A stretch of DNA of 64,000 nt, taken from assembly GCA_032207245.1 (NCBI GenBank), contig CM063502.1, positions 73,542,869-73,606,868 on the forward strand. The letters run 5' to 3'. Position numbers and translations under genes: made by a program. Below the pieces are notes generated by a model, which was given only the letters and a program-made list of their open reading frames with translations, ran no database searches and was not told the DNA's origin. Origin of the DNA: Pardosa pseudoannulata. Taxonomy: Eukaryota > Arthropoda > Arachnida > Araneae > Lycosidae. Of this stretch, positions 12,428 through 24,380 are shown one piece after another (the first letter of the stretch is position 1; each line of letters begins with the position of its first letter).

Positions 12428-14115
12428 GCGTGTATAAATTTGATATGTGTTACTAAATGGCTGGATAAGTCTTCATGAGATTTTGAAATTTTTTATTCTG
12501 ATTAAGGTTTTAGGCATACCAGATTAAGCGGGGATCAATGACATCATGGAGAGAAAAAGCTTTATTTTTACCTCTCTCGTATCTGGACTCTCTAGCCCTA
12601 ATTACGTGTCATTTCGTATATTTTCCTTCTAATCACTTGCAAAGCTTACGAAAAATTTTTAAATGTCTTAATTTATGTAATGGAGTTGAAGATGTGCTTT
12701 AAAATCATATAACTTTTTATGTTTTTATGCCAGGATTAGTTTTATTTGACATATTACTTTCTTTTTAATTTCATTTTACCATTTTGTCACATTGCAATCC
12801 ATATTATTAACATAAAAAAAGGAGAAATAATCTTCAAAATTAAAAGTATTCAAGTACAAGTGTAATTACTTTTAAGCTGGTAGAGTTGAAGGATTAATCA
12901 CCAGATATCAGAACAAAACTTTTATTTTTTAGTTTAGTTTAGGTAGAACATTAAATTTAAATAAAATATGTTATTAATTTGAATAAAATGAGTTGTTTTG
13001 TATTGAAATTATTCAGATTGCTGGTATTTAACATAATCTAAAAATTAACTTAAAATAAACATTACCTTAATTTTGAAACCTTAATTGCTCAGATCACAGT
13101 TATGTCGTGAAGCAGCTAGCTATTATATACAAATGATATTTCAGAAAATGTTTATTTGCTGTACTAATCTATATATCTGAACTCATTGGTACCAAATTTG
13201 ATACACGGTTCCCTCACGTTGAGACTTTATGGAATTTGACATCATGACACCATACCACAGAGGACGGGCAAAATTTTAAATGTACTTATTTATTGCTGTA
13301 ATACTCTGTTAGTAATAAATTACCACATTTGTCAATAATCTACAACATGTGAGATTTATATAGCATCACATTATCTACAGTAGTGGTTCTAAAACTTCGC
13401 TTGGTAGCCGTAATTTTCTAGACCAATGGCTGGCCATGAATCTATTAAATATATAAAGCTTAGACTCAAACTTTTCCTAAAATATCCGATAATTATACTT
13501 GTTTTTTCACTTTTAAATTATATATTTTTCTTTGCATATATGTTTTTTTCTATAGCTCTCTTCCCTATAAAGCAAAAGATTAATTTCCCTGGTTTGAACA
13601 CAGGGGTAAATTCCTTCTCCATTAATATTAAGAAAAAAATTCCTTTTTTAAGATAGAAATTTTGCATTCGTGTTATACTTTAGAAAAACTAGGATAAAAG
13701 CCATCAACTTTCCCAATGGATTCGAACAGAAATAAAGCCCATGACCTATGGGCGCCTGGTTCAGTCGGTGTTCTATACTGTCATCCTGCTAATTTTTAAT
13801 AAGCTTGACTACTAAAATATTTGCTATAAATATTTCATCTAGTAAAAAATTGAAGTAAAGTTTTATTTGAATAGTTTTGTAAGCAAGAAATTGCACTTTT
13901 ACACATGCTGTTAATTATATAAAAATGTTTGATAGCATTTAGTTTGACCTTCTTATGAAATTATAAGCGTAGAATTATACAAAGTCTATAAATACATGCT
14001 TCATTTTACAAAATTTGAGTGAAAACTAAATCAATTAATTTCAAATATTAGAAACTTAATGAGTTAATCTGTCATTTCAGTTTTTAGGAATTATTCAGAA
14101 AGCAGAAAATTATAT
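12424..14115. other. AT-rich non-coding stretch with a repeat-like fragment
   Basis: Mostly featureless. The block at about 13177-13275 (TGGTACCAAATTTGATACAC followed by ACGTTGAGACTTTATGG and ACACCATACCACAGAGGACG) is richer in G+C and resembles the conserved body of degenerate arthropod repeats. The family cannot be named. The 76-codon frame at 13426-13656 has no recognisable motif. Confidence 0.4.
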
Positions 14116-14763
14116 ACACGTTAAACTCTGAATAAATTTAAAAATGGACACTATTTATTCAGAGTTGTGCTTTGCTAGAAAAATTGTGAATGCGTAGGCA
14201 AAGTTATAAGCATACTAATTAGGGAATCTTTAAGTAGCTATATATAAATAAACTTGTCAATTAATCTCTGACGTTGAACACTCCTTGGTATGAGAGCTAT
14301 CGAATGCATTAAGCAGAGCAAAAAATATCATGCGAATGACTCGTGGGTTTTGAATACTTATTTATCCAAATAATTGGAAGTGAATGAAATTGCTAAAATG
14401 ATTGAGAAAGTAGAGAAAATTATTTACATTTAACATATAGTAATATGTAAATAATTATATTTATTGATTTACTTAAATAGTGTATTTTATCTATTAACAG
14501 GTCGTGTGTTCAAGATGAGATAGAGGTAGCGATTTTCACTAGTATTTTACGTTTAAATTACAGTTTTCTGATTTCATGAGATTTTATCATTTCCATGGAA
14601 GTTAACAGTTTGTTTAATAAACGTGTTATCTGGAACTAAACATGTATCAGCAAGATTGAAATTTACCCCTTCTTGTTATAGACAATGCATATATAAAACC
14701 TCTCATTTTAAAATCTAAAGGAATTTTAATTTGTAAAGTTATTCACATGCTGTTATATTTGAA

Positions 14764-15009
<246 letters not shown>

Positions 15010-15197
15010 TTCAGAAAACATTATTGAGAAAGCAAAGAAAGATGTATACAAGTTTTGGATAATTTTTTTCATGATTATTTAAAATTTCATTATGAAAGAA
15101 AGGTTGTGAAGCGGAAGAGAAAATTATAAGTAAATTAATTAGAAAATTTTATGCAGTTAAACTAGTAAGCTAGTTAAGCTCTGCAGCTGAGAAATTC

Positions 15198-15268
15198 TTC
15201 GCATAAGATCAATCCTAGGAATTTAGCAGTTTTCGCATAAGATCAATCCTAAGAATTTAGCAGTCAAA
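15198..15268 (+). repeat. 34-bp direct repeat, two copies
   Basis: TCGCATAAGATCAATCCTA followed by GGAATTTAGCAGT is repeated with one difference (AGAATTTAGCAGT) at a 34-bp period. Confidence 0.9.
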
Positions 15269-15721
15269 AAAGTTCTCACATTAACGGATGGAGGTTGCCC
15301 GAATACTTGTTTATTCAACTGATTAAAAGGGATTGAAACAGCTACGTTGATTGTAGAAGTAAGAAAGGATATTTACAGTTAACATTAGAATAGGAGCTTT
15401 TATGTACTAACAGGTGGTTTCTGAAAGATAAGAAACTTTAGTAACCTTTCTATTATTATTAAGATTAACGTTCAGTTTTCCTATTTCCTGCATTTTAATT
15501 TTAGTTTATGTCGACATCCAAATATAAAATTAATTTTCTTATAGAAGAAAATTCTATATGGAATAAAAGTGTTCCTATAACTGAAAAAGAAACTATTTGT
15601 TAACTTTTCTTCTTCGAAACCATATAATGCAAACTTCGATCTTGTAATAACTAAAATATATAAAGAAAATGTCATTTGATAAATGTTCTGAATACAATGC
15701 TATAACTAATTCAATCTCATT

Positions 15722-15728
15722 ATATATG

Positions 15729-15758
<30 letters not shown>
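15722..15758. repeat. Short (TA)n(TG)n microsatellite
   Basis: ATATATGTATATATATATG followed by about nine TG units. Confidence 0.9.
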
Positions 15759-15759
<1 letters not shown>

Positions 15760-16212
15760 AAATGTTATTGCTTGCTTGGAAATATTAACTTGTTGCTGTC
15801 ATCTCTTACAAAGCACTTCTACCTAACACTAAAATAAAGCGAATAACCAATAAGTATCATTAATTTTCAGTAGGTCGTAGTGAGGGGAAGACTGAACACA
15901 TAGCCCTATATATTCAAGAGTTACAGTAAATATTAGGCTGTGAGAAATCTCGTTCCTGAGGAGCGATTAATCGCGTGGCTTATCGTCTTGTGGGAGATAC
16001 TCAAAGCAGCTTTTTTGGAGCTGTTTGCAGAAACAATTGTGACAGAGAAAATTCTTATTATAGAATAAAGATTCCAGAGATTTTTACATTTTCTTGAGGG
16101 AATTGACATCCGAAAAAGTGTAACCACAGACAGCAATTATTAGTTAGGCTTTAGTTTTGAGAAGCGTCTGTGCATCCGTCCTGGTGGATGAAAAATGTGA
16201 TAAATTATTCAT

Positions 16213-16312
16213 CTGACCAGGTACAAACTACTACTTATTAGTCGACCAGGTACAAACCACTATTTATTTATCGACCAGGTATAAACTACTACTGATTAAT
16301 TGACCAGGTTAT
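16213..16312 (+). repeat. 29-bp minisatellite, about 3.4 units
   Basis: The core GACCAGGTA(C/T)AAAC(T/C)ACTA recurs with GACC starting at 16215, 16244, 16273 and 16302, an exact 29-bp period. It lies just beyond the point where the Tc1 fossil at 16330-16712 loses recognisable coding sequence, so the array may have formed within or beside that element. Confidence 0.92.
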
Positions 16313-16329
16313 TTGGTTGTTGCACTACT

Positions 16330-16712
16330 GTAGACGAAGTTAAGAAATTTTCGACTGTGACAAGTGGCATGGCAATTGCTTCTCTGCCATAAATGTCCTG
16401 TTTACTTCTGTGTCTTATATCTGTAATTATTGACACTGGAATCCAAATGCTGACTGATATCTGTGGTCACTTTAACTGAAGCTGTTTTCTTTTTAGATAT
16501 TAAAGTACACTTCAATGCTCGTTGGTCTATTTCTCTCAACTTCTCCTTCCATTCACTTTTTTACTTTGCCTTGTTCGCTGTGTGTACCCTGTCATTCCTC
16601 TATACACCATATTTCTAGAAATGGCTAAAATCTGAGATGCTTCGATTACAGTTTTTACAGATACTCTGACTCCTAAAATTGAGCCTCTTTGAAAATCTGT
16701 GAGGTCGGGCAT
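16330..16712 (-). pseudogene. Fossil Tc1-like transposase, N-terminal half
   Basis: From the minus-strand ATG at 16712 the frame reads MPDLTDFQRGSILGVRV, then SVKTVIEASQILAISRNMVY. This is the N-terminal helix-turn-helix layout of one Tc1 transposase subgroup. One frameshift later comes REIDQRALKCTLISKKKTAS, then VTTDISQHLDS, then IYGREAIAMPLVT, which match the second helix-turn-helix and the YGR-AI-KPL linker. The similarity stops at the 29-bp minisatellite, and the catalytic half is absent or unrecognisable. It belongs to a different Tc1 subgroup from the element at 17.7 kb. Confidence 0.75.
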
Positions 16713-17736
16713 TTTACTCTGTTCACAAAAATGCAGTACTAGACAACTTTACTAAAGCTAACTCATACTACCATGATATATTCTTTTTACATTAAAAAAG
16801 CTGTTAGCGAAAATTGTGATTTTAAGCTTACTAATCACATTATTAAATGTCACTCTTATTCACTGCTGTTTCCCTTATTTTGATAACCACCTGTAAATAG
16901 ATAGATGTATCGATGTACCATTTATTCTACAATACACCTGAGAGGAAATTCTAAATATTTTTTTTTTATTTTCTCTGAGCACAAATAATCTTAATGAATA
17001 TTTTTATTCAGTAAAATACGTTTCTCTTACTCTCACCAGATAAAATCCCTGTATGATTTCAAACAGAAAAATAAAAGAAATTCCAAAAATATATTCAAAA
17101 ATATTTTACATTTTATTTTTTCAAATAAAAGAAAAAAATTGCCTCCAGAAACTTTTGAAACGTCAATGTGCTTGGAGAGATTTGCAGATTAGTATACCAA
17201 AGTGCAATAGGAAGAGCTTACTTTCTATTCTTTTCGCATCCATTGAAATATAATGCAGAACGTGAAAGAGCAAACTATCGTTTCTAAAAATATTTATGAA
17301 TTAGAGTATCTTAAAACATTTACTTTACATAGTGCATATATTGAAAAATATGTAATAAGATAGAAGATCGAAAGATTAAATATTAAGAGACTGAAAAAGC
17401 CTTAATGAAAATGACAGACCTTGAAAGTTTACTCTAACGACAAAACAGTTTATCAATTTATTTCTAGGGGAAATATGGAATAACTAAAAATACTATATCA
17501 AACTAAAATTACTTCGTATTTCAGTGAAAATTACTTTGAGTACTTACCAGCAAATAAAATAAATGCTCAATCTTTATTTTATAAATACATATCATTTGTA
17601 TTAATCAGTAGTATTTGTCAGTTTTTTTTAATTTAATACTATATCTGATATCTTATTTTTCTTTCCTGTTCTTAGAATAAGTAATATAGCGATCATTTAA
17701 CATCAGTTGGCATTACAATGCGTGATCCACTGATTA
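16713..17736. other. AT-rich non-coding stretch
   Basis: No supported feature; the 66-codon frame at 17053-17253 shows no motif. Confidence 0.5.
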
Positions 17737-17738
17737 TA

Positions 17739-17765
17739 CACTCATGTCCATAAATTAAGGATAAT
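17739..17765. repeat. Left terminal inverted repeat of the Tc1 element
   Basis: 27 bp, exact inverse of 19218-19244; transposase binding and cleavage site. Similarity stops immediately inside. Confidence 0.95.
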
Positions 17766-17965
17766 GAAGTTCAGGCAATGAAAGAGACAAAAGCAAAACA
17801 AATTTGACTTATTTGTAAAGTCTATTTATTAAACAAAAGGTAAAGAGCAAAAAAGATGCTATATGTTTGACATAATTAATAAAAATTGCGATTTTTACTC
17901 CCTGGAGCAAATTTCAAAAAAAGAACCTATTTACAGAAAACAGTATAACATGGTTAGTATGATGG

Positions 17966-18994
17966 TTAATACGGAGTATGTCTCCCGGATGATGCAATAC
18001 AAGCGTTACAACGCCTACGCATGCTGAGTATCAGATTATCAATCTGATCTTGGGGAAAATTACACTACTCATCAAGCAATGCCCTCCGAAGTTCCGATCG
18101 ACAGTTGGGAGGGGGTTGACGGGCTGCAATTCGTCGGCCAAGCATGTCCCACACATGCTCTATTGGCTTCAAGTCCGGTGAGTATGCTGTCCAATCCATA
18201 CGGGTGATATCCTCCGATTGAAGGCATTCGTCTGCAATGTTTGCACGGTGAGGTCGGGCGTTGTCATCCTTATACAGAAATTCAGGACCCATGGTGCCCC
18301 GAAACAAACGTACATGTTGTTCCAGAATGACATCCCGATGGATGTGGCCTGTCATCGTTACACTCTGAACATGCAGGTCAGTTCTGGAACCAAGAATAAT
18401 TCCTCCCCAAACGAGCCATCCTGCACCACCGTAACGGTGTCGTTCAATGGTGTTCTCTTGGTGGTAACGGGTACCTGGCGCTCTCCATATGAAAGTCCGG
18501 CGAGAATCAGAATGTAAACTGAACCTGGACTCGTCGGAAAACATCACACAAGACCACTGTTTCGGTGTCCACAATGCATGCTCTCTAGCCCAGCATAATC
18601 GCAGGCGACAGTGAGTTGAGGTAAATGAAACACATCTGACAGGCCTACGAGCATATAGACCAATGTTCCCTAAGCGTCTGTACACGGTCTGCCTTGAAAC
18701 TGTCGTACTGGTAGCTGAAGAGAGCTGACGAGACAGGTCTGATGCTGTGCTCCGTCTGTTTGTTTTGGCAGTAACTGCCAAATACCGGTCATCATTCGGC
18801 GTAGTAACTCGGGGGCGACCTGTGCTGTAACATCTACTCACATTACCATCATGTTTGAATCGTTGCCAAAGCCTGTAGATGACACTCTGGGCGATTCCAA
18901 GTTCCTCGGATACTTCCAGCTGGGTACGTCCACATTCCAGTCGTCCGATAATTCTACCACGTAAAAAATCATCCAAATTCTTCTTTCGTGCTAT
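17966..18994 (-). pseudogene. Tc1 (DD34E) transposase with lost start and one amber stop
   Basis: The reading frame is uninterrupted from beyond 19000 to a TAG at 18065-18067. It then continues in the same frame for 32 more codons, through family-typical C-terminal text (LILSMRRRCNACIASSGRHT), to TAA at 17966-17968. Seen in order: a helix-turn-helix region (GRTQLEVSEELGIAQSVIYR), the GRPR motif after it, the catalytic Asp in MFSDESRF, the second Asp in YKDDNARPH, and the Glu in SPDLKPIEH. Exactly 34 residues separate the last two, so it is DD34E. The usual Asn of SPDLNPIE is Lys here. The family's usual start position (xARKKN) reads ATA at 18992-18994, so ATG to ATA is inferred. The open frame upstream of it has no ATG. 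The amber most likely replaced TGG. Both lesions are G-to-A changes on the coding strand. Confidence 0.93.
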
Positions 18995-19217
18995 AACTAT
19001 GCGGTTATTGCACTGAAAGGCTTTTAATGCGCTTGTGAACAATTTTACTTCTTTGCTACCATTCCTTATATACCCCTTTCATTCACTCTCGTCATTGTGA
19101 CGTACTATCCGCGGCATCTGGTGGTTTCCTGCAATTTGCATATTCTTCTTTAAGATGTGTGTGATAATTCTACAGGTGAAATTTTTATTTTAGAGCTCAA
19201 TTTCTGTGTGATTCTGA

Positions 19218-19244
19218 ATTATCCTTAATTTATGGACATGAGTG
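19218..19244. repeat. Right terminal inverted repeat of the Tc1 element
   Basis: 27 bp, exact inverse of the left repeat; a TA duplication follows at 19245-19246. Confidence 0.95.
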
Positions 19245-19246
19245 TA

Positions 19247-20015
19247 TATCACTTCGATGCAAGATAACCCTTCCTGATCATTTGTAAACTTATAGGGTTT
19301 GAAAATTTCTTTATCAAAAATCAACGAAGCGGTTCCACTTGTCCGTCTTATACATTCAATAATTTTGTATTACTTCTGTTAATTATTATGTAAATTTTAG
19401 AAATAATTGTAGATGAATAAAGATCTAAGTAGAAAATTTAATTAGTATCTATTAAACATCGGTACTTAAGATTAAGGTATTAATAACTTTTTTCTTCTTT
19501 TTTTATAATTTTAATAGGATAGTAAAATATACCAAATGTAACTTTTCTATTGTTCACGACACTGTTGTTCATGACTTCAACATTACAAATAGAAGAGAAA
19601 ATAAGAATTATTTTATAAAACAAATATAAAGTATATGTCTTTTTAATTCATGCATATTTTATGGAACCTTGAATCTAAAAGAGTTCTAAAGTGAAGGTTT
19701 GAAAGTACGTTTAAATAATAGTTTTGATTTCCTCCAACGAAATATAATGCACCTTTTACCATTCGCTTCTCTTATCTATCAGCCATATAAGCTATTCAAC
19801 CGTGGAAAATATTAATATATTCATTACTACAAATTAATACATTTATCATCAGAGACGGCTGAAGTGGTTTACTATAAAATTTCATATTGGAATCAAGATG
19901 ACATAAACTACCCTGCAATCAAATTCCAAACTAAACTGTAACCAAATTCTAAACCACCCTGCAATCAACTGCATTCTCCGATAACAACTTTCTTCCTGTG
20001 AATAATACAATCATA
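19247..20015. other. AT-rich non-coding stretch
   Basis: No gene. A short direct repeat of CCCTGCAATCAA occurs near 19912 and 19962. Confidence 0.5.
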
Positions 20016-20880
20016 ATGTTTGAGCTCAGATTCTCATAAATATTTCGACTCTATTAATTTTAATATAAAATAAAACAGCTATGTGTAATTATGTATTTTC
20101 TGCCAAGTGAATTTGGAGTTTTGTAACTATTTTTGGAATCTATAACAACACATCAAAATTTAGATCTCAACTTCATAAATTATCCCAGAAACTGTAAAAA
20201 ATGAATAAGAATATACCCTAAATGTATGTTGAAATTAATACAAAATTTAAACATTTTTTTTAATTTACAAAAATTATTAGAAGAGATTGAATTGAAACTG
20301 AAAGTCAATGGAACTATCAATTAATTACCACAAGTTGTTAGATGGCAAAATCCCATTACCAATTATCAATGGATAAATTGCTAAAATTTGATAAATTTTT
20401 TATATATTATCTTTAATATTTAGTTTAGTGTAAAGTATTTACAGAGCTGATCTTTTAATGAATAAATTTTCAATTCATTATCCAAAACATAAGCTAGCAG
20501 TTTAATTCCACTTCCGAATTTTTTATATGTTTACTCTGACATTTCTTCAGCTCTGACTCCCATAAAAGTCTCGCCGGTATTGATTTGTCGATAAAATAAA
20601 AGAGTTACGTGTAATTGTGTATTTCTGATTATGGGAATTTGGTGTTTTGGGACTGTTGCGGAAACGTATAATAACAAATTTAATCACGATATCCACCAAA
20701 TAGATTACCACACCAATGCAATAAAACATTAATGAAAGATATACCTTAAATGTATTTGTATCTAAAAATAAAACATTCTTTAGAGAATGTAATAGAACAA
20801 ATTGTGGTGAAAACCAATGGCAGCAATAATTATCTCAGGGAATTTGTTAAACGTTGAAATCACATTATCCTTTTTTTATT
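20016..20880 (+). repeat. Diverged tandem duplication, about 525-bp period
   Basis: About 20020-20380 aligns with about 20545-20875. Shared blocks include ATAAAATAAAA-AG-TA-GTGTAATT, GAATTTGG-GTTTTG, AATATACC-TAAATGTAT, GTCAATGGAACTATCAATTA/ACCAATGGCAGCAATAATTA, and AAATC-CATTA-C. The 60-codon frame at 20547-20729 is not supported as a gene. Confidence 0.65.
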
Positions 20881-22589
20881 TTCCTCGAACATAAAATCCA
20901 TTAACAAAGGACACTTATAGCAGAAATTCCCTTTATTTGGGAAAATGCTTCCAAAATAATATAATTTATAACCTTATGGATTCCATATTTATTTAATGCC
21001 ACGGATTTATTGCTGCAGATGAAAGGAAATATGATTTGCTTTGTGATAATTCATTAAAAACCGAAATAATAGAAGCGGAAAATAAACTGTCTTTAGAGTT
21101 AATTAAGAGATATCGTAAGGATTAAATTGCAGATATTGTACAAAACTTTAATCTGGTCAGTTGCTGTCCAAACATCTTATATCTCCCATAAAAATCAATG
21201 TGCTAAACAAAATGTGGATAGCTAGCTGAGTGTAAAGCTTTAATAAATAATTTGATAAAATCTAGAGATAATATTAATCTCTCTACATTTTATCTATTCT
21301 ACTGATCATAGATCTTATCTATTCCATTGAAAATTACATTTATTAAAATTTATTCACCAAATTTTTATATGACGCTTGAAATGTGTTTTATTTATCTTTT
21401 CCCAGAGCACAGAAAAATCATTGATTATTTTGCAAAAGGTACTTGATGCCGCTTAGTAAATTTCCGATTCATTAAGACCACCAATAATTGATTAAGTTTG
21501 AGAACTGCTTGTACAAATAATTGGACTGTTTTGGCATTCTTTATTTCTTAAACTCAGAAAGAAACTTGTTAGTGTTCAATGTATTTGTCTGCTTTTCATT
21601 TTTTTTATCTTGTTAATTTTATATATAGAATTCCATACATAAGAGTTTTTAAGCATAAATTTTTAATGTTAATTGTAGCTTATGCGTATAATAAAGAGTC
21701 GTTTATAATCATAATTATATAAAAAAAAATGATTATGTATCGAATAATCATACATTAATTTATTTTAAAATTTTAAATAATTTAATTTTTTTAAATGTCA
21801 AGTATTTATAACGCCTTTGTACCGTACTATTACATTTAGTGAACATAAAAATACTTTTTTATTATTACCATATACATAAAAAAGGATAAATTTTAAAAAA
21901 TAATTTAATTAAAAGTGTTAAGACCATAAAAGATGAGAATCTTTAAAAAGTATAATACTTATAAGGGACGAAAATTAATAAAATAATTATCTTTACAGAA
22001 TATTTAGTATCTTTAATCAAGTTTATATACAAATATTTTAAAATATTAAAACTGAACTTACTGTTAACAAACACATTTTTATGTTCCACTTACTTTATAT
22101 CCCTATTTATGCAACAGCAAATACTTTGATATAAAGATCATTATGTAACATTTATGGAGTAGAGTACACAAAGAGATGAACATGAATGATGTGATTAAAA
22201 AATTTTCAAAATATTTTCCTATTTTTTCATAAATCATTGTAGTTATCAGATTTTTTTTTACTGATGAGGGCTTACAAATTGGTAGAAAATTTATAAATTA
22301 TGGTAAACAGATTGAATAGTTTTAAGAAAATACACAAGATAACGAATATAATATAGTCTTTTGAATTAATCAAATATGTTGATTATAATCTTATGGCATT
22401 TACAAGAATGAACGTTTATTTTAAGCTAATCTAAAACGCATAAAAGCTATACTAGAATTCATGACGATGAATTATTAAACTACTAACATGGATAATAAGA
22501 TTTTTCAAAAAATCTTTAAAATCTTTTGACCAAATAAAATAAGAAATGAATTAAATTATAAAAAAAAGGCATTGAAACAATAGCAGATG
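20881..22589. other. AT-rich non-coding stretch
   Basis: No gene, RNA or repeat recognised across 1.7 kb. Confidence 0.5.
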
Positions 22590-22860
22590 AAATTAACAAA
22601 AGATGATGGCGATGGACTGGCCATGTCCTGACAGCACCAAGAGAGAAATTGACTCACGTCTCGGTCTCCTGTGCTCCTGATAGTAAGAGAAAAAGGGTAA
22701 GAGCGAAAATGACTTGGCAAAGACAGATGCTGGAAATTTTAAGAGAACAAGAATTAAAGGACTGAAGTAGGCCAGATCCCGGGTAAAGGACAGGGGGCAC
22801 ACGGAGGGGGGGGGGGCTGGATGCCTTATCTTCCATGAGGCGTGAAGAGCCTAAATAAGT
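22590..22860 (+). pseudogene. 3' remnant of a non-LTR retrotransposon (LINE) ORF2
   Basis: The plus-strand frame near 22595 reads RWRWTGHVL, a stop having replaced the residue before it. It continues with SKRKRVRAKMTWQRQM, the basic K-G-KRGRP-TWRR region found at the extreme C-terminus of many LINE reverse transcriptases. After a frameshift and a G-run, LDALSSMRREEPK followed by TAA matches the usual W--LV-AL-S-R-EE ending. The reverse-transcriptase and endonuclease domains are absent, as expected for a 5'-truncated insertion. The clade cannot be set from this piece. A 12-base G homopolymer at 22806-22817 disrupts it. Confidence 0.72.
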
Positions 22861-23015
22861 ATGGGTAAAATACCATTAAAATAGACAATTGACAGAAGCT
22901 TATATAATTCTCTACATAATTTGCAAATAAACGTATTAATATAATTAATTTTAATCCAATGATCACACTGTTCTTTTATTGCAATATTTAAAGAACAAAG
23001 TTTATAATTATTTAG

Positions 23016-23925
23016 TACTAGCATATAGCCCATCATATGACGGGATAAGTAAAATTTTTAATTTTCGAGAATTGTAAAATACCCTATGAGGCAGATAAAA
23101 AAAATGATTTGATTTTTGGTTGAGCATTATCTGGTACACACACAATAATTTGTTTACCTTCATATTCCTCTAAAGTCTCCTGATCAGAATCTCCTGATTA
23201 GAATCACGTTGAATTCATTTAGTCTAACCATGTGTATATGCATGAAGAACAAACGGACAAATTTCTTAATTTTCAAAGATATATAGCCTAAACGCTAGAT
23301 ATTTATTAGTCCGTGAAATAGGCTCTTAGACTTTTATTAAACGTATTTGTTGTTAATACCGGTGATACAAATTTCATTGCAGCAAAAATAATCGATGTTT
23401 AAATTTAAAATTAACACAAATGTACCTAATATATTATTTAATACAAATAAAAAGGAAAATTATTTACGTGATATCTAAATTCAGTGATAAGAATATGAAA
23501 ATACTGCTGACGATATTTAAATAATTTAAAATAAGAAATGATTCAATGAGATGGTTAAAGGAATGACGTCATAATGCAGGAAAAAAAGTTATTTTTACCT
23601 ATTTATTATGTGATAAATTGATAAATTTAATCTCCTGCTCTTAACCGGGGAAAATAGGGCTCAAAATAATGGCATAACGCTCGAAAAGGGGGAAGGGGTG
23701 GATTTCGAACGTTTTAAAGACTACAGTATTTTCCTCTGTGATGTGAAGCCTATTTATACCAATTTATTTTAGAATCGGATCGATAGTTTTGGAGAAGATA
23801 AACTTTGAATTTTGCTAACCCTAACTCATCAAGAAATCAATATGGATGCCTGTATCCATTCCAGGTCCAACCGCTTCATAATTTTAGATAGATAATTTAG
23901 GCTATTATTATATAGGGGATTCTTC
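23016..23925 (+). repeat. Degenerate dispersed repeat, unclassified
   Basis: A 0.9-kb stretch starting ACTAGCATATAGCCCATCAT and ending near TTATTATATAGGGG. The interior text GAATCGGATCGATAGTTTTG then GAGAAGATAAACTTTG resembles the conserved 3' part of the invertebrate repeats that begin ACTAGC-T-GCCC. It is G+C-richer than its flanks in places (23640-23720). No open frame. The assignment rests on recognised end and interior motifs only. Confidence 0.4.
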
Positions 23926-23989
23926 CCTGTTACAACCGTAGGAAATTACAATCTTAGGAATTGGAATAAGGATAGTTATTTTTTTTCTT

Positions 23990-24380
23990 TATTTAATTCT
24001 GTATACGGTATAACCAGCTTAAGAAGTTTTTCAAGGGACAAAAAGATTAATGGTCCTACAGGAAAAAATCTAAACCGATAAGACCTGGAGATTGGGGTGG
24101 CCATAAAACAGGACTCCCAAGCGAGTAACGATATTCATGTATTAAATAAAGTTTTTTTCGCAAACTAGGTATGATATCATACCTATTCTTTAGCATTTTC
24201 CTCCAAAACTCGTAGAGGTACAGTTCTTCGGGCTTTTTTATGAATTTAAAACAACAAATCTGGTTGTGCAGAGTTTACCCTCTATAAACTGATTGTCAAA
24301 TTAAAACTTTTTGTATACAGCATAAAGCCCCTACGTCGCTTGTACAGTCATAAAAACCACGTTCTCTATGTTTGTTTACA
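23990..24380 (-). pseudogene. Fossil IS630/mariner-superfamily transposase fragment
   Basis: The minus-strand frame near 24110-24060 reads LGSPVLWPPQSPGLIGLDFFL, close to the GP--WPPRSPDLTPLDFFLWG block of arthropod transposases often annotated with DUF4817. The usual catalytic Asp of SPDL is Gly here. Upstream on the minus strand YEFWRKMLKNRY may be the preceding segment in another frame. Stops and frameshifts throughout. It is probably the same group as the relic at 60.2-60.7 kb. Confidence 0.5.

Larger units (their letters stand above)
17739..19244 (-). mobile_element. Tc1-family DNA transposon, structurally complete, enzyme broken
   Basis: A 1,506-bp element with matching 27-bp terminal inverted repeats (17739-17765 and 19218-19244, outer bases CACTCATGTCCATAAATTAA) and TA duplications at 17737-17738 and 19245-19246. 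It carries one transposase gene on the minus strand. Its base composition is clearly richer in G+C than the A+T-rich host sequence, a sign of horizontal origin or recent arrival. Unbroken TIRs mean it could still be mobilised by an intact relative. Transposition is cut-and-paste into TA. Confidence 0.95.

Noticed and set aside
13380..13420. hAT-like end (CAGTAGTGGTTCTAAAACTT)
   Set aside because: No matching inverted end or 8-bp duplication was found downstream.
15934..16070. 43-codon plus frame reading AVRNLVPEERLIAW
   Set aside because: Plausible-looking text, but short, bounded by stops and not attributable to any family or splice context.
18218..18517. 99-codon plus-strand frame
   Set aside because: Antisense shadow of the Tc1 transposase.
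19024..19042. Start of the transposase at 19042
   Set aside because: That codon is TTG, not ATG, and the 16 residues after it do not look like the family N-terminus; the ancestral start is more likely at 18992-18994.
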